Below are positions 55,282-64,000 of a stretch of 64,000 bases of DNA, piece after piece. The DNA comes from Pseudaquidulcibacter saccharophilus (lineage in GTDB: Bacteria > Pseudomonadota > Alphaproteobacteria > Caulobacterales > Aquidulcibacteraceae), in contig NZ_JAHWUS010000001.1 in the NCBI RefSeq assembly GCF_019455445.1, positions 558,001 to 622,000 on the forward strand, given 5' to 3'. Each line of letters begins with the position of its first letter. Positions within the stretch are counted from its first letter, which is position 1. The position numbers and the translations under genes were made by a program. The notes under the pieces are model-generated. The model was given only the letters and a program-made list of their open reading frames with translations. It was not told where the DNA came from and ran no database searches.

Positions 55282-55863
55282 TTAATAAGAATATTCAACA
55301 TACATCTCAGATATAAGTGGGTTGTTGCGCTTAACCGCTTTGTCATTAGAGCTTATGGAAATGTCACCGATTATATTATCAAAATCAGTGGCATTTTCCG
55401 GAAGTTCAAAGCGCAAACCATATTGGCAGGTTTTTGTCCCCGATAATTTACCCTTATGAAAATCACCGGTATAACCGCCATAATCCCAATCAAAGCCAGA
55501 CATTGAAATTGGCGCCCCATTGATTGCCACGGCTTTGTTAAGGCGATCTGAATTAGTTAGACCTTTTAATTTCCAATCGCTTTTGTCGGTGCGCACGGTA
55601 ACGCTGCCAACGCGGGTCATTTCTTCATCATCAAAAAGAATTTCGATACGTTTTAATTTGTTTTTGGGATAAAGGACGATGCCCTTTGTGGTTTCTCCTT
55701 CGGGCAAATAGATTGTATCGATTACGGCATTTTTGCCAAAACGTGCCTTTATTGATTTTGCGCTATCACCATGTTTAACAGGGTAGTTGCAGCTTAAATC
55801 CTCAGCAAAGCAATTGGTGGCAAATGCGGTGCTAATGGCGATAATGAAGACACGTTTTAACAA
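55282..55863 (-). CDS. exported protein of unknown function
   Basis: A 193-residue protein. The frame extends far upstream into fba, but a signal peptide starting at TTG 55863 (LLKRVFIIAISTAFATNCFA, cleavage CFA|ED) with AAAGGGG just upstream marks the real start; no ATG or GTG is available. The mature protein (YPVKHGDSAKSIKARFGKNA, RIEILFDDEEMTRVGSV, SMSGFDWDYGGYTGDFHKG) looks like a compact periplasmic beta protein with two to three cysteines. Family not recognised. Confidence 0.65.
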   Translation of the reverse strand: MLKRVFIIAISTAFATNCFAEDLSCNYPVKHGDSAKSIKARFGKNAVIDTIYLPEGETTKGIVLYPKNKLKRIEILFDDEEMTRVGSVTVRTDKSDWKLKGLTNSDRLNKAVAINGAPISMSGFDWDYGGYTGDFHKGKLSGTKTCQYGLRFELPENATDFDNIIGDISISSNDKAVKRNNPLISEMYVEYSY

Positions 55864-55911
55864 ATGAAACCCCTTTAATATTTCAATATAAAATATAATG
55901 GTTTGCAAAAT

Positions 55912-55938
55912 AAAAAAGGGTGCAAAATGCACCCTTTT
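55912..55938 (-). terminator. fba terminator
   Basis: Eleven-base arms AAAAGGGTGCA (55914-55924) and TGCACCCTTTT (55928-55938), loop AAA. On the minus strand a T-run follows. Confidence 0.9.
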
Positions 55939-55960
55939 GAATTCTTTTATAATCAATTGA

Positions 55961-57001
55961 TTATTTATAAATCGAAACCATTTTTTCCAATGGAATTGGT
56001 TTGATTTTTGAAGCCTGACCAGCAGTGCCAAATTCTTCAAAGCGTGCAAGACAAACTTTTTTCGCAGCTTCTTTCGCAGGGCCCAAATATTTGCGCGGGT
56101 CAAATTCAGATGGGTTGGTTGCGAATACTTTGCGGATCGCACCAGTCATTGCAAGGCGGATATCGGTATCGATATTGATCTTACGAACGCCGTGTTTGAT
56201 GCCTTCTTGGATTTCTTCAACCGGAACGCCATAGGTTTCTTTCATGTCGCCGCCGAATTCACGAATAATCGCCAATAATTCTTGTGGTACAGAGCTTGAA
56301 CCATGCATAACAAGGTGAGTATTTGGAATTACCGCGTGGATTTCTTTGATGCGTTGGATTGAAAGAATGTCACCAGTTGGTTTTTTGGTGAATTTATATG
56401 CGCCGTGTGATGTACCAATTGCAATTGCAAGGGCGTCAACGCCGGTTTTTTCAACGAAATCTTTTGCTTCGGCTGGGTCGGTTAGAAGTTGTGAATGATC
56501 CAATTTGCCTTCTGCGCCAACGCCGTCTTCGGCTTCGCCCATACCGGTTTCAAGTGAACCAAGGCAGCCCAACTCACCCTCAACAGAAACGCCAATCGCG
56601 TGTGAGAATTTAACAACTTCGCGCGTTACTTCAACGTTGTATTCGTATGATGATGGGGTTTTGCCGTCGCTCATTAAAGAGCCGTCCATCATTACCGAAG
56701 TAAAGCCAGAACGAATTGATGCTTGGCAAACCGCAGGTGAAGTACCGTGGTCTTGGTGAAGAACAACAGGAACATCTGGATAAAGTTCAACGGCAGCAAG
56801 CATAAGATGGCGTAGCATTGGTTCAGAGGCATATTTACGTGCACCGGCAGATGCTTGTAAAATTACCGGAGAATTGGTTTCCGCCGCAGCCTCCATAATC
56901 GCAACGGTTTGTTCCATATTATTTACGTTAAATGCGGGAACACCGTAATTATTTTCTGCTGCGTGGTCTAAAAGTTGGCGTAGTGATACGAAAGCCATCA
57001 A
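55961..57001 (-). CDS. fba: class II fructose-bisphosphate aldolase
   Basis: A 346-residue zinc-dependent aldolase splitting or forming fructose-1,6-bisphosphate. Zinc ligands lie in [12 protein letters not shown], in [23 protein letters not shown] and [13 protein letters not shown]; the [15 protein letters not shown] phosphate site is present. The HQDHGTSP and GEAEDGVG wording is that of the CbbA/Calvin-type class IIA found in alphaproteobacteria. It is followed by its own terminator and lies 25 bp downstream of tkt, so the two form an operon. Confidence 0.95.
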   Translation of the reverse strand: MMAFVSLRQLLDHAAENNYGVPAFNVNNMEQTVAIMEAAAETNSPVILQASAGARKYASEPMLRHLMLAAVELYPDVPVVLHQDHGTSPAVCQASIRSGFTSVMMDGSLMSDGKTPSSYEYNVEVTREVVKFSHAIGVSVEGELGCLGSLETGMGEAEDGVGAEGKLDHSQLLTDPAEAKDFVEKTGVDALAIAIGTSHGAYKFTKKPTGDILSIQRIKEIHAVIPNTHLVMHGSSSVPQELLAIIREFGGDMKETYGVPVEEIQEGIKHGVRKINIDTDIRLAMTGAIRKVFATNPSEFDPRKYLGPAKEAAKKVCLARFEEFGTAGQASKIKPIPLEKMVSIYK

Positions 57002-57026
57002 TAACTCCCTAGGTTTAAAATTAAAG

Positions 57027-59027
57027 CTACAAAACTACTTTGACTTCTTGCACCAAATTGTCAACCGTCAGACCAAAGTGTTTGTATAAATCTTTAGCAG
57101 GTGCCGATTCCCCAAAGGTTGGAATGCCCAAAACTTTACCAGAACGGCCAACATATTTATGCCAAAGGTCTGGTTGAGATGCCTCAATCGCGACCACAGG
57201 AAGTGCATTTGGCAATACGCTTTCTTGATATTCTTTTGATTGTTTATCAAATACATTGGTCGACGGCATTGAAACGACATTGATCGCAATTCCTTGATCT
57301 GCAAGGGCATTTTGCGCACCGATTGCAATCTCAACTTCGGAACCAGTTGCAAGGATAATTGCCTTGGCACCATCTTTTGCGCTTAGGACATAGCCACCTT
57401 TTTTAATGCCTTCGACATGTTCGGCATTTGCCACAACCGCAAGATTTTGGCGTGAAAGGCAAAGTGCGCTTGGACCATCCTTGCGCGAAATAGCCGCACC
57501 CCAAGCAACAGCAGTTTCCAAGCTGTCGGCTGGGCGCCAAACCTCAAGATTAGGGATGATGCGAAGTGAAGGAATATGCTCGATTGATTGGTGGGTTGGG
57601 CCGTCTTCACCAAGACCAATGGAATCGTGGGTAAAGACATGAACCACACGAATTTTCATCAATGCAGCCATGCGAATTGCATTGCGTGAATAATCACTAA
57701 AGGTCAAGAACGTGCCGCCAAACGGCAAATAACCACCATAAAGTGCCATGCCATTCATCATTGCCGCCATGCCGAATTCGCGCACGCCATATGACAAATG
57801 ATTGCCCCATTTATCGCGACCTGCAACCACGCAACCTTTGAAATTTGTAAGGTTTGAACCGGTTAAATCCGCAGAGCCACCAAAGAATTCTGGTGCATGT
57901 GGTGCAAAGGCAGAAAGCGCATTTTGGCTTGCTTTGCGGGTTGCAACAACTTGCGGGTTTGCCGCGATTTCGGCATAGATTTTATCCGCAACAGCATCAA
58001 AATCAGGAATTAAATCACCATTGATACGGCGTTCAAATTCAGCAGCCTCTTTTGGATATGCAGCCTTATAAGCGGTAAATTTTTCATTCCATTCCGCCTC
58101 AAGTTTTGCACCTTTTTGCGATGCATCCCATGCCGCATAAATTTCTTGCGGGATTTCAAACGGCGCATTTTCCCAGCCCAAGGCCGCGCGGGTTGCCGCG
58201 ATTTCATCGCCACCCAAAGCCGCACCGTGAACATCGTGGGTTCCCGCCTTGTTTGGTGAACCTTTTCCGATTACGGTTTTGCAAATAATAAGGGTTGGTT
58301 TGCCGTCTTCTTTAACAGCTTGTGCTTTTGCGGCCTCAATTGCGCTTGAAACAGCGGCAACATCATGACCATCAACGGCGCGAATTACGTTCCAGCCATA
58401 GGCTTCAAAACGTTTTGCTGTGTCATCATTAAACCAGCCTTCGACATGGCCATCAATTGAAATGCCATTATCATCATAAAATGCCACAAGTTTAGAAAGG
58501 CGCAAAGTTCCGGCAAGACCACAAACTTCGTGGGAGATGCCCTCCATCATGCAGCCATCACCAAGGAAAGCATAGGTAAAGTTATCGACGATTTTGTGAT
58601 TGTCTTTGTTAAACTCGGCGGCCAATAATTTTTCAGACAGCGCCATCCCAACCGCATTGGCAATACCTTGACCAAGTGGACCGGTGGTCGTCTCAACACC
58701 TGGTGTAATACCATATTCAGGGTGCCCCGCAGTTTTTGAATGTAGTTTGCGGAAGTTTTTAATCTCATCCATTGGCAAATCATAGCCAGTGAAATGTAGT
58801 AATGAATATATAAGCATAGAACCGTGACCATTTGACAATACAAATCTGTCGCGACCCGCCCATTTAGGGTTTTTTGGGTTGTGGTTAAGGTATTTGCCCC
58901 ACAATGCCACCGAAATTTCCGCCATACCCATTGGTGCACCTGGGTGGCCTGATTTTGCCGCCTCAACTGCATCGACGCTTAAAATACGAATGGCATTTGC
59001 CATTTTGGTTTCAATTTCGCTATTCAT
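57027..59027 (-). CDS. tkt: transketolase
   Basis: A 666-residue thiamine-diphosphate enzyme of the pentose phosphate pathway. N-terminal [45 protein letters not shown] and LGDGCMMEG (ThDP-Mg site), the catalytic [16 protein letters not shown], and [12 protein letters not shown] are all seen. I use ATG 59027 (MNSEIETK); an upstream in-frame start adds 20 unlikely residues. It lies upstream of fba and downstream of rpe on the same strand, a central-carbon cluster. Confidence 0.95.
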   Translation of the reverse strand: MNSEIETKMANAIRILSVDAVEAAKSGHPGAPMGMAEISVALWGKYLNHNPKNPKWAGRDRFVLSNGHGSMLIYSLLHFTGYDLPMDEIKNFRKLHSKTAGHPEYGITPGVETTTGPLGQGIANAVGMALSEKLLAAEFNKDNHKIVDNFTYAFLGDGCMMEGISHEVCGLAGTLRLSKLVAFYDDNGISIDGHVEGWFNDDTAKRFEAYGWNVIRAVDGHDVAAVSSAIEAAKAQAVKEDGKPTLIICKTVIGKGSPNKAGTHDVHGAALGGDEIAATRAALGWENAPFEIPQEIYAAWDASQKGAKLEAEWNEKFTAYKAAYPKEAAEFERRINGDLIPDFDAVADKIYAEIAANPQVVATRKASQNALSAFAPHAPEFFGGSADLTGSNLTNFKGCVVAGRDKWGNHLSYGVREFGMAAMMNGMALYGGYLPFGGTFLTFSDYSRNAIRMAALMKIRVVHVFTHDSIGLGEDGPTHQSIEHIPSLRIIPNLEVWRPADSLETAVAWGAAISRKDGPSALCLSRQNLAVVANAEHVEGIKKGGYVLSAKDGAKAIILATGSEVEIAIGAQNALADQGIAINVVSMPSTNVFDKQSKEYQESVLPNALPVVAIEASQPDLWHKYVGRSGKVLGIPTFGESAPAKDLYKHFGLTVDNLVQEVKVVL

Positions 59028-59132
59028 GAAATACCCCGATAAAAACGCTAAAACCTTTGCGGGGACGCATGACGGTTTACGACCCATTTTTCAAGGAAAA
59101 ATGTGAGTCTGCTGCAATTTTTTATGGTTTGG

Positions 59133-59816
59133 CTAAATTCCGGCGTTTGTCTTTAGGGTTGAAATGATGTTTTTATAGCCGCCATCCGGATCTTTTGCGC
59201 CAAAAACCGCAGAACCCGCAACAAAAGTATCCGCACCCGCCGCCGCGATTTGGGCGATATTATCGGCCTTTACGCCGCCATCAACTTCAAGCCAAATATC
59301 GTGCCCACCGTTTGCCTTGTGGGCATCGATAAGGGCGCGCACTTTTTTAAGTTTGGTAAGGGTTGACGGAATGAATGATTGCCCACCAAAGCCAGGGTTA
59401 ACCGACATCAAAAGAATCATGTCCAGCTTGTCCATAACATATTCAAGGCATTCGACAGGTGTTGCCGGATTTAAAACCAAACCTGATTTGCAACCATTAT
59501 CACGAATAAGTTGCAATGAACGGTCAATATGATCCGATGCCTCGGGGTGGAAAGTGATGATATTTGCACCGGCCTTGGCAAACATTGGGATAATGGCATC
59601 AACCGGTTTTACCATCAAATGGACGTCAATTGGAATTGAAACATGGGGGCGGATTGCCTCGCACACCAATGGGCCAATGGTAAGATTGGGGACATAATGA
59701 TTATCCATCACGTCAAAATGCACCAAATCCGCGCCCGCAGCCTCAATGGCACGAACTTCCGCGCCTAAATTGGCGAAATCGGCAGAAAGTATTGATGGCG
59801 CAATGCGTGCAGTCAT
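59133..59816 (-). CDS. rpe: ribulose-phosphate 3-epimerase
   Basis: A 227-residue TIM-barrel epimerase interconverting ribulose-5-P and xylulose-5-P. Motifs are [60 protein letters not shown] and [11 protein letters not shown], carrying the metal His/Asp pairs and catalytic aspartates. It precedes tkt, so product and substrate genes are adjacent. Confidence 0.96.
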   Translation of the reverse strand: MTARIAPSILSADFANLGAEVRAIEAAGADLVHFDVMDNHYVPNLTIGPLVCEAIRPHVSIPIDVHLMVKPVDAIIPMFAKAGANIITFHPEASDHIDRSLQLIRDNGCKSGLVLNPATPVECLEYVMDKLDMILLMSVNPGFGGQSFIPSTLTKLKKVRALIDAHKANGGHDIWLEVDGGVKADNIAQIAAAGADTFVAGSAVFGAKDPDGGYKNIISTLKTNAGI

Positions 59817-59827
59817 TTAATTAACCC

Positions 59828-60445
59828 CTAAAGTTTTTCTAATGCGAAAACCACTTTTTGCGCAAATAGATTTACAAAAAAATCAACATGCGGCTTTTTT
59901 TGCCCTTTGCGGTCGTTGGTGGTTGGCGTGACGGAAATAATTTTAAACCCGCATTCAAGCGCAAGTTTTTCAAAATCTCGTGCGGTACAAAAGTGAATAT
60001 TCTTGCTGTCATACCATGTGTCGGGAAGTTCTTTGGTAACAGGCATTTCACCTTTTATGAAAAGGTATGAGCGCACTTTCCAATATGCGAAATTGGGAAC
60101 TGAAACAATTGCGCGATTACCAATTCTTTTAATCTGTTCAAGAATGTCTTTGGGTCTTTTTGTTGCCTGTATAGTGTTTGACAAAATCACCATATCAAAG
60201 GTATCGGCGGGAAAAATGCCAAGATCTTTATCGGCATCACCCTGAATAACCGATAATCCGCGGGCAACCGCACTTGCAACACCTTCGTCAGAGATTTCAA
60301 GCCCACGCACATCGGCGTTTTTATGGGTTTGCAAAAGTTCAAGCAATTCGCCATCACCACAACCCACGTCAAGAACTTTTGCGCCTTGTGGTACATTTTC
60401 AATAATTGCATCAAAATCTGGTCTGGTTTTTAGGGTCATTAACAT
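59828..60445 (-). CDS. metW: methionine biosynthesis protein MetW
   Basis: A 205-residue class I SAM-methyltransferase-fold protein: VLDVGCGDGELLELL (motif I), DMVILSNTIQATKRP, VSVPNFAYWKVRSYLF and LPDTWYDSKNIHFCTARDF, all MetW wording. MetW associates with MetX in bacteria that use acetylated or succinylated homoserine; its own chemistry is unclear. The ATG follows the metX stop by 1 bp, with AGGGG inside the metX end. Confidence 0.95.
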   Translation of the reverse strand: MLMTLKTRPDFDAIIENVPQGAKVLDVGCGDGELLELLQTHKNADVRGLEISDEGVASAVARGLSVIQGDADKDLGIFPADTFDMVILSNTIQATKRPKDILEQIKRIGNRAIVSVPNFAYWKVRSYLFIKGEMPVTKELPDTWYDSKNIHFCTARDFEKLALECGFKIISVTPTTNDRKGQKKPHVDFFVNLFAQKVVFALEKL

Positions 60446-60446
60446 C

Positions 60447-61571
60447 TTAATTCCCCTCTATACCAAAAATGCGTGCCGATGAATCGATAAATCCACCAAG
60501 TGCGCGGTGAAAAATCGGCTCATCAAGTAAGAATGCGTCATGCCCTTTGTCGGTTTCAACTTCTAAGGCAGAAACTTTAACGCCGGCCCCCATCATTGCG
60601 CGAACAATCGTGCGGCTTTCAGATGGTGGATAGTGCCAGTCAGAAGAGAATGAAACCACACAGGCACGACCTTTGAATTTGTCAAATGCCTTTATCAAAT
60701 TATTATCAAAGCCAGAGGCAAGGTCAAAATAATCCATTGCCCTTGTGATATATAAATATGAATTGGCATCAAAACGGTCAACAAAACTTGTGCCTTGGTG
60801 GCGCAAATAGGATTCAATCTGAAAATCGGCATCAAAACCAAATGTAACCGCATCACGGTTTTGCAGATTGCGCCCAAATTTACGGTGCAAAGCCACGTCG
60901 GACATATAGGTAATATGCGCCGCCATGCGTGCCACAGAAAGCCCTTTTGACGGGAATGTGCCGTTTTTATTGTAATGCCCATCTTTCCATTCTGGGTCTG
61001 CCATAATTGCCTGACGACCAACCTCGTGGAAGGCGATGTTTTGTGCGGAATGGCGTGCCGCCGTGGCAATTGGTACGGCGCAATTTAACATGTCGGGATA
61101 ATCGGCAATCCAGCGTAAAACCTGCATTCCGCCCATTGAGCCGCCAATTACGGCAAATAATTTTTCAATACCCAATGATTGCACCAAAAGATATTGGGCA
61201 TGAACCATATCGCCAATGGTGATAATCGGAAAATCAATCGCGATTTGGTTGTTGTCTGCATCCAAATCAGTTGGCCCAGATGATCCCATGCAGCCACCAA
61301 TAACGTTTGAGCAAATCACGAAATATTTATCGGTATCAATAAGTTTGCCTTTGCCAACAACATCAGACCACCAACCATTTCTTTTAGTTACAGGGTTGGT
61401 TCCAGTTACATATTGGTCGCCGGTCAAGGCGTGGCAGATTAAAATCGCATTATTCTTGGCATCATTTAGCTTTCCCCACGTTTCATAGGCAACGTGCAGG
61501 GTTGGGATTTCACTTCCACCCTCTAGCTTGAAAACTTCTGATGATTGAAAAATACGATGCTCGTTTGTCAT
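60447..61571 (-). CDS. metX: homoserine O-acyltransferase
   Basis: A 374-residue alpha/beta-hydrolase-fold enzyme making O-acetyl- (or O-succinyl-) homoserine for methionine. Nucleophile elbow IGGSMGGMQVLRW, oxyanion region HALTGDQYVTGTNP and the late Asp and His (SFSSDWHYPPSE, DKGHDAFLLDE) are present. Choice of acyl donor cannot be told reliably from sequence. Start MTNEHRIF at 61571 is the usual family start; an upstream ATG adds 13 residues. Coupled to metW. Confidence 0.93.
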   Translation of the reverse strand: MTNEHRIFQSSEVFKLEGGSEIPTLHVAYETWGKLNDAKNNAILICHALTGDQYVTGTNPVTKRNGWWSDVVGKGKLIDTDKYFVICSNVIGGCMGSSGPTDLDADNNQIAIDFPIITIGDMVHAQYLLVQSLGIEKLFAVIGGSMGGMQVLRWIADYPDMLNCAVPIATAARHSAQNIAFHEVGRQAIMADPEWKDGHYNKNGTFPSKGLSVARMAAHITYMSDVALHRKFGRNLQNRDAVTFGFDADFQIESYLRHQGTSFVDRFDANSYLYITRAMDYFDLASGFDNNLIKAFDKFKGRACVVSFSSDWHYPPSESRTIVRAMMGAGVKVSALEVETDKGHDAFLLDEPIFHRALGGFIDSSARIFGIEGN

Positions 61572-61738
61572 TGGTTGTTCCGTTTGCTGCAAATATCTCA
61601 AATGCAACAAAAGTCAATCATAAAGCCCGTATTATAAAGAAGAATAGGGGGATACAAAAAAATATTTGTATTTTAATCAGTTTGGTAATCTAAAATTAAT
61701 GATGTTGGCATTATCTATAGTGGTGATAGGAGCGCATT

Positions 61739-62644
61739 TTGACAGTAATTAGTCGAAAAGGCAGAAGTGTAAAGTATAATCAGCTTTCGGTGTTAGTGGT
61801 TGATGATCAGCCATTTTACCGCAATCTGATGAACGAAATCATGCGCGTTCTTGGTGTGCCTATTGTGTCGTTTGCGGTTGATGGATTCGATGCGCTTGAT
61901 GCAATGGAAAATGCGATTCCTGATGTAATTTTCCTTGATTGGGTTATGCCTGATATGGATGGTATTGAGTTTACCACCAAGGTCAGAAGTATGCGGAACG
62001 AAGTTGCCCGCATGACGCCAATTATCATGGTGACATCCAACAATAAAAAAAGCCAAATCGAACAGGCGGTTAATTGCGGCGTTGATACCTTTATCCTTAA
62101 ACCGCTTGCGATACAGTCAATCATCGCCAGAATTAAAGAAGTTATTGAAAGACCGCGCGATTTCGTGGTTACTGATACATATATTGGCCCGTGCCGCCGC
62201 CGTAACAAGGCCGCCGCAGGACAATATTTTGGCAAGTATCGCCGCTATGATGATCCATTGGAATTGACCCAAGGCGGTGTTGCCGAAAAACGTGCAAAAC
62301 AATATCTAAAAGGCCTTACAACTGGTCTTAATGCATCGCTTGCATCATTATATACTAACGATCCATCGGCGATTGAAGAATTACATAAGACTGCACAGAA
62401 AATTTTGGGCATCGCTGGTCAGATTGGTGACACACACCTTAGCAAGGTTTGTTGGAGTGTTATCACATATATGGAAAAATTTGGCAGAACCCCAAGAATG
62501 CGTCCTGATATTGTTGCCACGCACTTCCAGTCTATGGAGGCACTTATTAACACACCATCATCTGAAGTATTGGTTCGTGATGAAGTTGTTAAAGGCTTGA
62601 ACAAAGTTGTTATGCAGGCGATACAATCAATCAAAGTTGCGTAA
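61739..62644 (+). CDS. response regulator with C-terminal helical domain
   Basis: A 301-residue protein with an N-terminal REC domain (about 16-137): acidic pair in VLVVDDQPFYRN, phospho-acceptor in VIFLDWVMPDMDG, VTSN and FILKPL. The C-terminal half has YIGPCRRR, then a helical region of unknown type without a DNA-binding or enzyme signature. It probably works through protein contacts. TTG 61739 is preceded by AGGAG at 61729-61733 and no ATG precedes the REC domain, so a TTG start is proposed. The SH3 gene follows by 1 bp. Confidence 0.85.
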   Translation: MTVISRKGRSVKYNQLSVLVVDDQPFYRNLMNEIMRVLGVPIVSFAVDGFDALDAMENAIPDVIFLDWVMPDMDGIEFTTKVRSMRNEVARMTPIIMVTSNNKKSQIEQAVNCGVDTFILKPLAIQSIIARIKEVIERPRDFVVTDTYIGPCRRRNKAAAGQYFGKYRRYDDPLELTQGGVAEKRAKQYLKGLTTGLNASLASLYTNDPSAIEELHKTAQKILGIAGQIGDTHLSKVCWSVITYMEKFGRTPRMRPDIVATHFQSMEALINTPSSEVLVRDEVVKGLNKVVMQAIQSIKVA

Positions 62645-62645
62645 T

Positions 62646-63179
62646 ATGATTGGCAAAACCATTACATCAAAACTATTTATTGGCATTTTTGCGTGTTCAT
62701 TAATGTTTAATGGCGCAAACGCACAACAAATCATTGACGGTAAGCGTTTTTATGACCGCGCCAAAGGCGAAACCCCATCTCACCTTCCGGTTCCGCGCTT
62801 TGTTTCTTTGAAATTCAATAAAATTAATGGACGCGCCGGCCCAGATGAGGATTATCCGGTTAAGTTTATTTATCATCGCCAAGGTCTTCCGGTAAAAGTA
62901 ATTGCCGAGACCGAGGAGTGGCGTAAAATCCAAGATCCAGATGGCACCACTGTTTGGGTGCATAAGCGTATGCTTGACGCGCGGCGGACGTTAATGATCC
63001 GTCCAAATGGCGCAAATTCGGTGGTTTTGCGTGATAAGCCCCGCGATGACAGCAAGGCAATAGCAAACCTTGCCAATGGTGTTGTTGGTGAAATTATTGA
63101 ACAAACCCCCGGTTGGTGCCGCATAAAAGTTGGCGGCTACAAGGGGTGGATACGTGCTGTCGATGCGTATGGCGCATAA
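62646..63179 (+). CDS. exported protein with two bacterial SH3 domains
   Basis: A 177-residue protein with a signal peptide (LFIGIFACSLMFNGANA|QQ) and two SH3_3-like domains: FNKINGRAGPDEDYPVKF (about 50-100) and NSVVLRDKPRDDSKAIANLA (about 115-175), each with the WRKI / WCRIKV strand. Such proteins bind or monitor peptidoglycan in the periplasm. It starts 1 bp after the response-regulator stop and is likely in its operon. In-frame ATG 62607 lies inside that gene and is rejected. Confidence 0.88.
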   Translation: MIGKTITSKLFIGIFACSLMFNGANAQQIIDGKRFYDRAKGETPSHLPVPRFVSLKFNKINGRAGPDEDYPVKFIYHRQGLPVKVIAETEEWRKIQDPDGTTVWVHKRMLDARRTLMIRPNGANSVVLRDKPRDDSKAIANLANGVVGEIIEQTPGWCRIKVGGYKGWIRAVDAYGA

Positions 63180-63305
63180 ATAAATACGAATTTCATTGTA
63201 TGCTACTAATCGATGATGCAAAATTTACATCAAAATATTTGGCAATTTGTTACAATTGGTGCTAAGCGGTGCAGGTTTATAATTTGAATCGCTTACGGAG
63301 CAACT

Positions 63306-63833
63306 ATGGAAAGACCATCATCGTTTTCTTATGAAGATTTAATCGCCTGTGGCGAAGGTAAAATGTTTGGCGAAGGTAATGCGCAATTGCCACTGCCTAA
63401 TATGCTTATGATGGATAGGATTACATCTATTGCAGAGACAGGCGGCGCATATGACAAGGGTCATATTTCTGCTGAATTAGATATCAAAGACGATTTATGG
63501 TTCTTTGGCTGCCATTTCCAAGGTGATCCAGTAATGCCTGGCTGTCTTGGTCTGGATGCAATGTGGCAATTGGTTGGCTTCTTTTTGGGCTGGTCTGGTT
63601 TGCCAGGCAAAGGCCGTGCATTGGGTGCAGGCGAAATTAAATTCACCGGTCAGGTTACGCCTGATGTTAAACTTTGCCGTTATGAAATTGATCTTAAGCG
63701 CGTGTTCAAATCCAAACTTATTTTGGGCATCGCCGACGGTGCATTATACGCCGACGATAAATTAATTTACGTCGCAAAAGATTTGCGTGTTGGTCTTTTT
63801 GACCCGCAAAATCTAAAGAGCCAATTAGGTTAA
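63306..63833 (+). CDS. fabA: 3-hydroxydecanoyl-ACP dehydratase/isomerase
   Basis: A 175-residue hot-dog-fold enzyme that dehydrates 3-hydroxydecanoyl-ACP and isomerises the product to cis-3-decenoyl-ACP for unsaturated fatty acid synthesis. The catalytic His and Asp are in [22 protein letters not shown]. Length and the IKFTGQVTP segment match FabA rather than FabZ. GGAG precedes the ATG. fabB begins 43 bp downstream, the usual fabAB pair. Confidence 0.97.
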   Translation: MERPSSFSYEDLIACGEGKMFGEGNAQLPLPNMLMMDRITSIAETGGAYDKGHISAELDIKDDLWFFGCHFQGDPVMPGCLGLDAMWQLVGFFLGWSGLPGKGRALGAGEIKFTGQVTPDVKLCRYEIDLKRVFKSKLILGIADGALYADDKLIYVAKDLRVGLFDPQNLKSQLG

Positions 63834-63876
63834 TCGGCCAAATAGCTTAACGAGATTAGGGGCAGGACGAATAAAA

Positions 63877-64000
63877 ATGAGACGTGTTGTTGTTACAGGT
63901 TTAGGTATCGTTTCTTCGATTGGTAATTCAATTGAAGAAGTGAAAAATTCGCTATTTGAAGCAAAATCAGGCATTATTAAAGCCGATGAGTATGAAGAAC
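63877..64000 (+). CDS. fabB: 3-oxoacyl-ACP synthase I, 5' part only
   Basis: The first 41 codons before the window ends. MRRVVVTGLGIVSSIGNSIE is the standard ketoacyl synthase N-terminus, and SIGNSIEEVKNSL is FabB-like rather than FabF. It follows fabA on the same strand, so FabB, the condensing enzyme for unsaturated acyl chains, is the best reading. The catalytic Cys-His-His lie outside the window. Confidence 0.88.
   Translation, partial: MRRVVVTGLGIVSSIGNSIEEVKNSLFEAKSGIIKADEYEE

Noticed and set aside
61572-61738. SAM-II type riboswitch upstream of metX
   Set aside because: Alphaproteobacterial metX/metA leaders often carry one, but reading the minus strand I could not find the conserved SAM-II pseudoknot sequences. 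Only an AT-rich leader with a possible TATAAT is visible.

Overview
The window is chromosomal DNA from an AT-leaning alphaproteobacterium. The lineage call rests on the gene set: an F1-ATPase zeta inhibitor (DUF1476), a PodJ-like polar organiser with Sel1 repeats, RodZ next to IspG, a GAF-containing EI-Ntr (PtsP), RpoH with its RpoH box, a LiuR-type MerR regulator with its operator, MetX-MetW, FabA-FabB and a DUF2333 protein. I cannot place it to order. TTAA-N7-TTAA (CtrA-like) boxes and PodJ fit a group with CtrA-type asymmetric polarity. Almost everything is housekeeping. I see no prophage, insertion sequence, CRISPR array, rRNA or tRNA gene.

Layout. 0-7 kb: partial universal stress protein, DUF2333 membrane protein, MAPEG protein, HisN-type phosphatase, an RmlD-like protein that lacks its catalytic residues, atpC standing alone, a DUF4340 protein, dapE-dapB. 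7-14.5 kb: rpoH with a 109-bp tandem repeat of its 3' end, a nucleotide-sugar epimerase, an orphan, purL, a ClpP-type protease, accA. 14.5-29.5 kb: DUF885 protein, trpS, an SDR, an exported Mn-type superoxide dismutase, secA, hydrolase plus SCP2 protein, FkbM methyltransferase plus GST, pta-ackA, acyl-CoA dehydrogenase with its LiuR-like regulator. 29.5-39 kb: small secreted protein, PodJ-like giant, ispG-rodZ, ptsP. 39-44.2 kb: NsrR and quinol NO reductase with two NsrR-type operators, SirB2, GST plus DUF3445 haem protein, OsmC. 44.2-49.4 kb: von Willebrand lipoprotein, purC-purS, the zeta inhibitor with two overlapping small lipoproteins, nrdB. 49.4-55 kb: secreted hydrolase, a tandem pair of unrecognised membrane-anchored proteins, a phosphatase-like protein with Asp at the catalytic Cys position, nrdA, a lipoprotein. 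55-64 kb: fba, tkt, rpe (central carbon), metX-metW, a response regulator, an SH3 protein, fabA and the start of fabB.

Most useful regulatory readings. Two 23-bp NsrR-type palindromes lie upstream of the NO reductase. A 24-bp LiuR-type palindrome precedes the MerR/acyl-CoA dehydrogenase operon. NrdR-box pairs 32 bp apart precede both nrdB and nrdA, although the two genes are separated. A 12+7-bp stem lies in the purC leader. No single spectacular new system stands out. The best candidates for unreported biology are the tandem paralogs at 50.4-51.9 kb with a His...Cys layout like a permuted papain fold, the two pseudo-enzyme-like proteins, and the synonymously diverged duplication of the rpoH tail.
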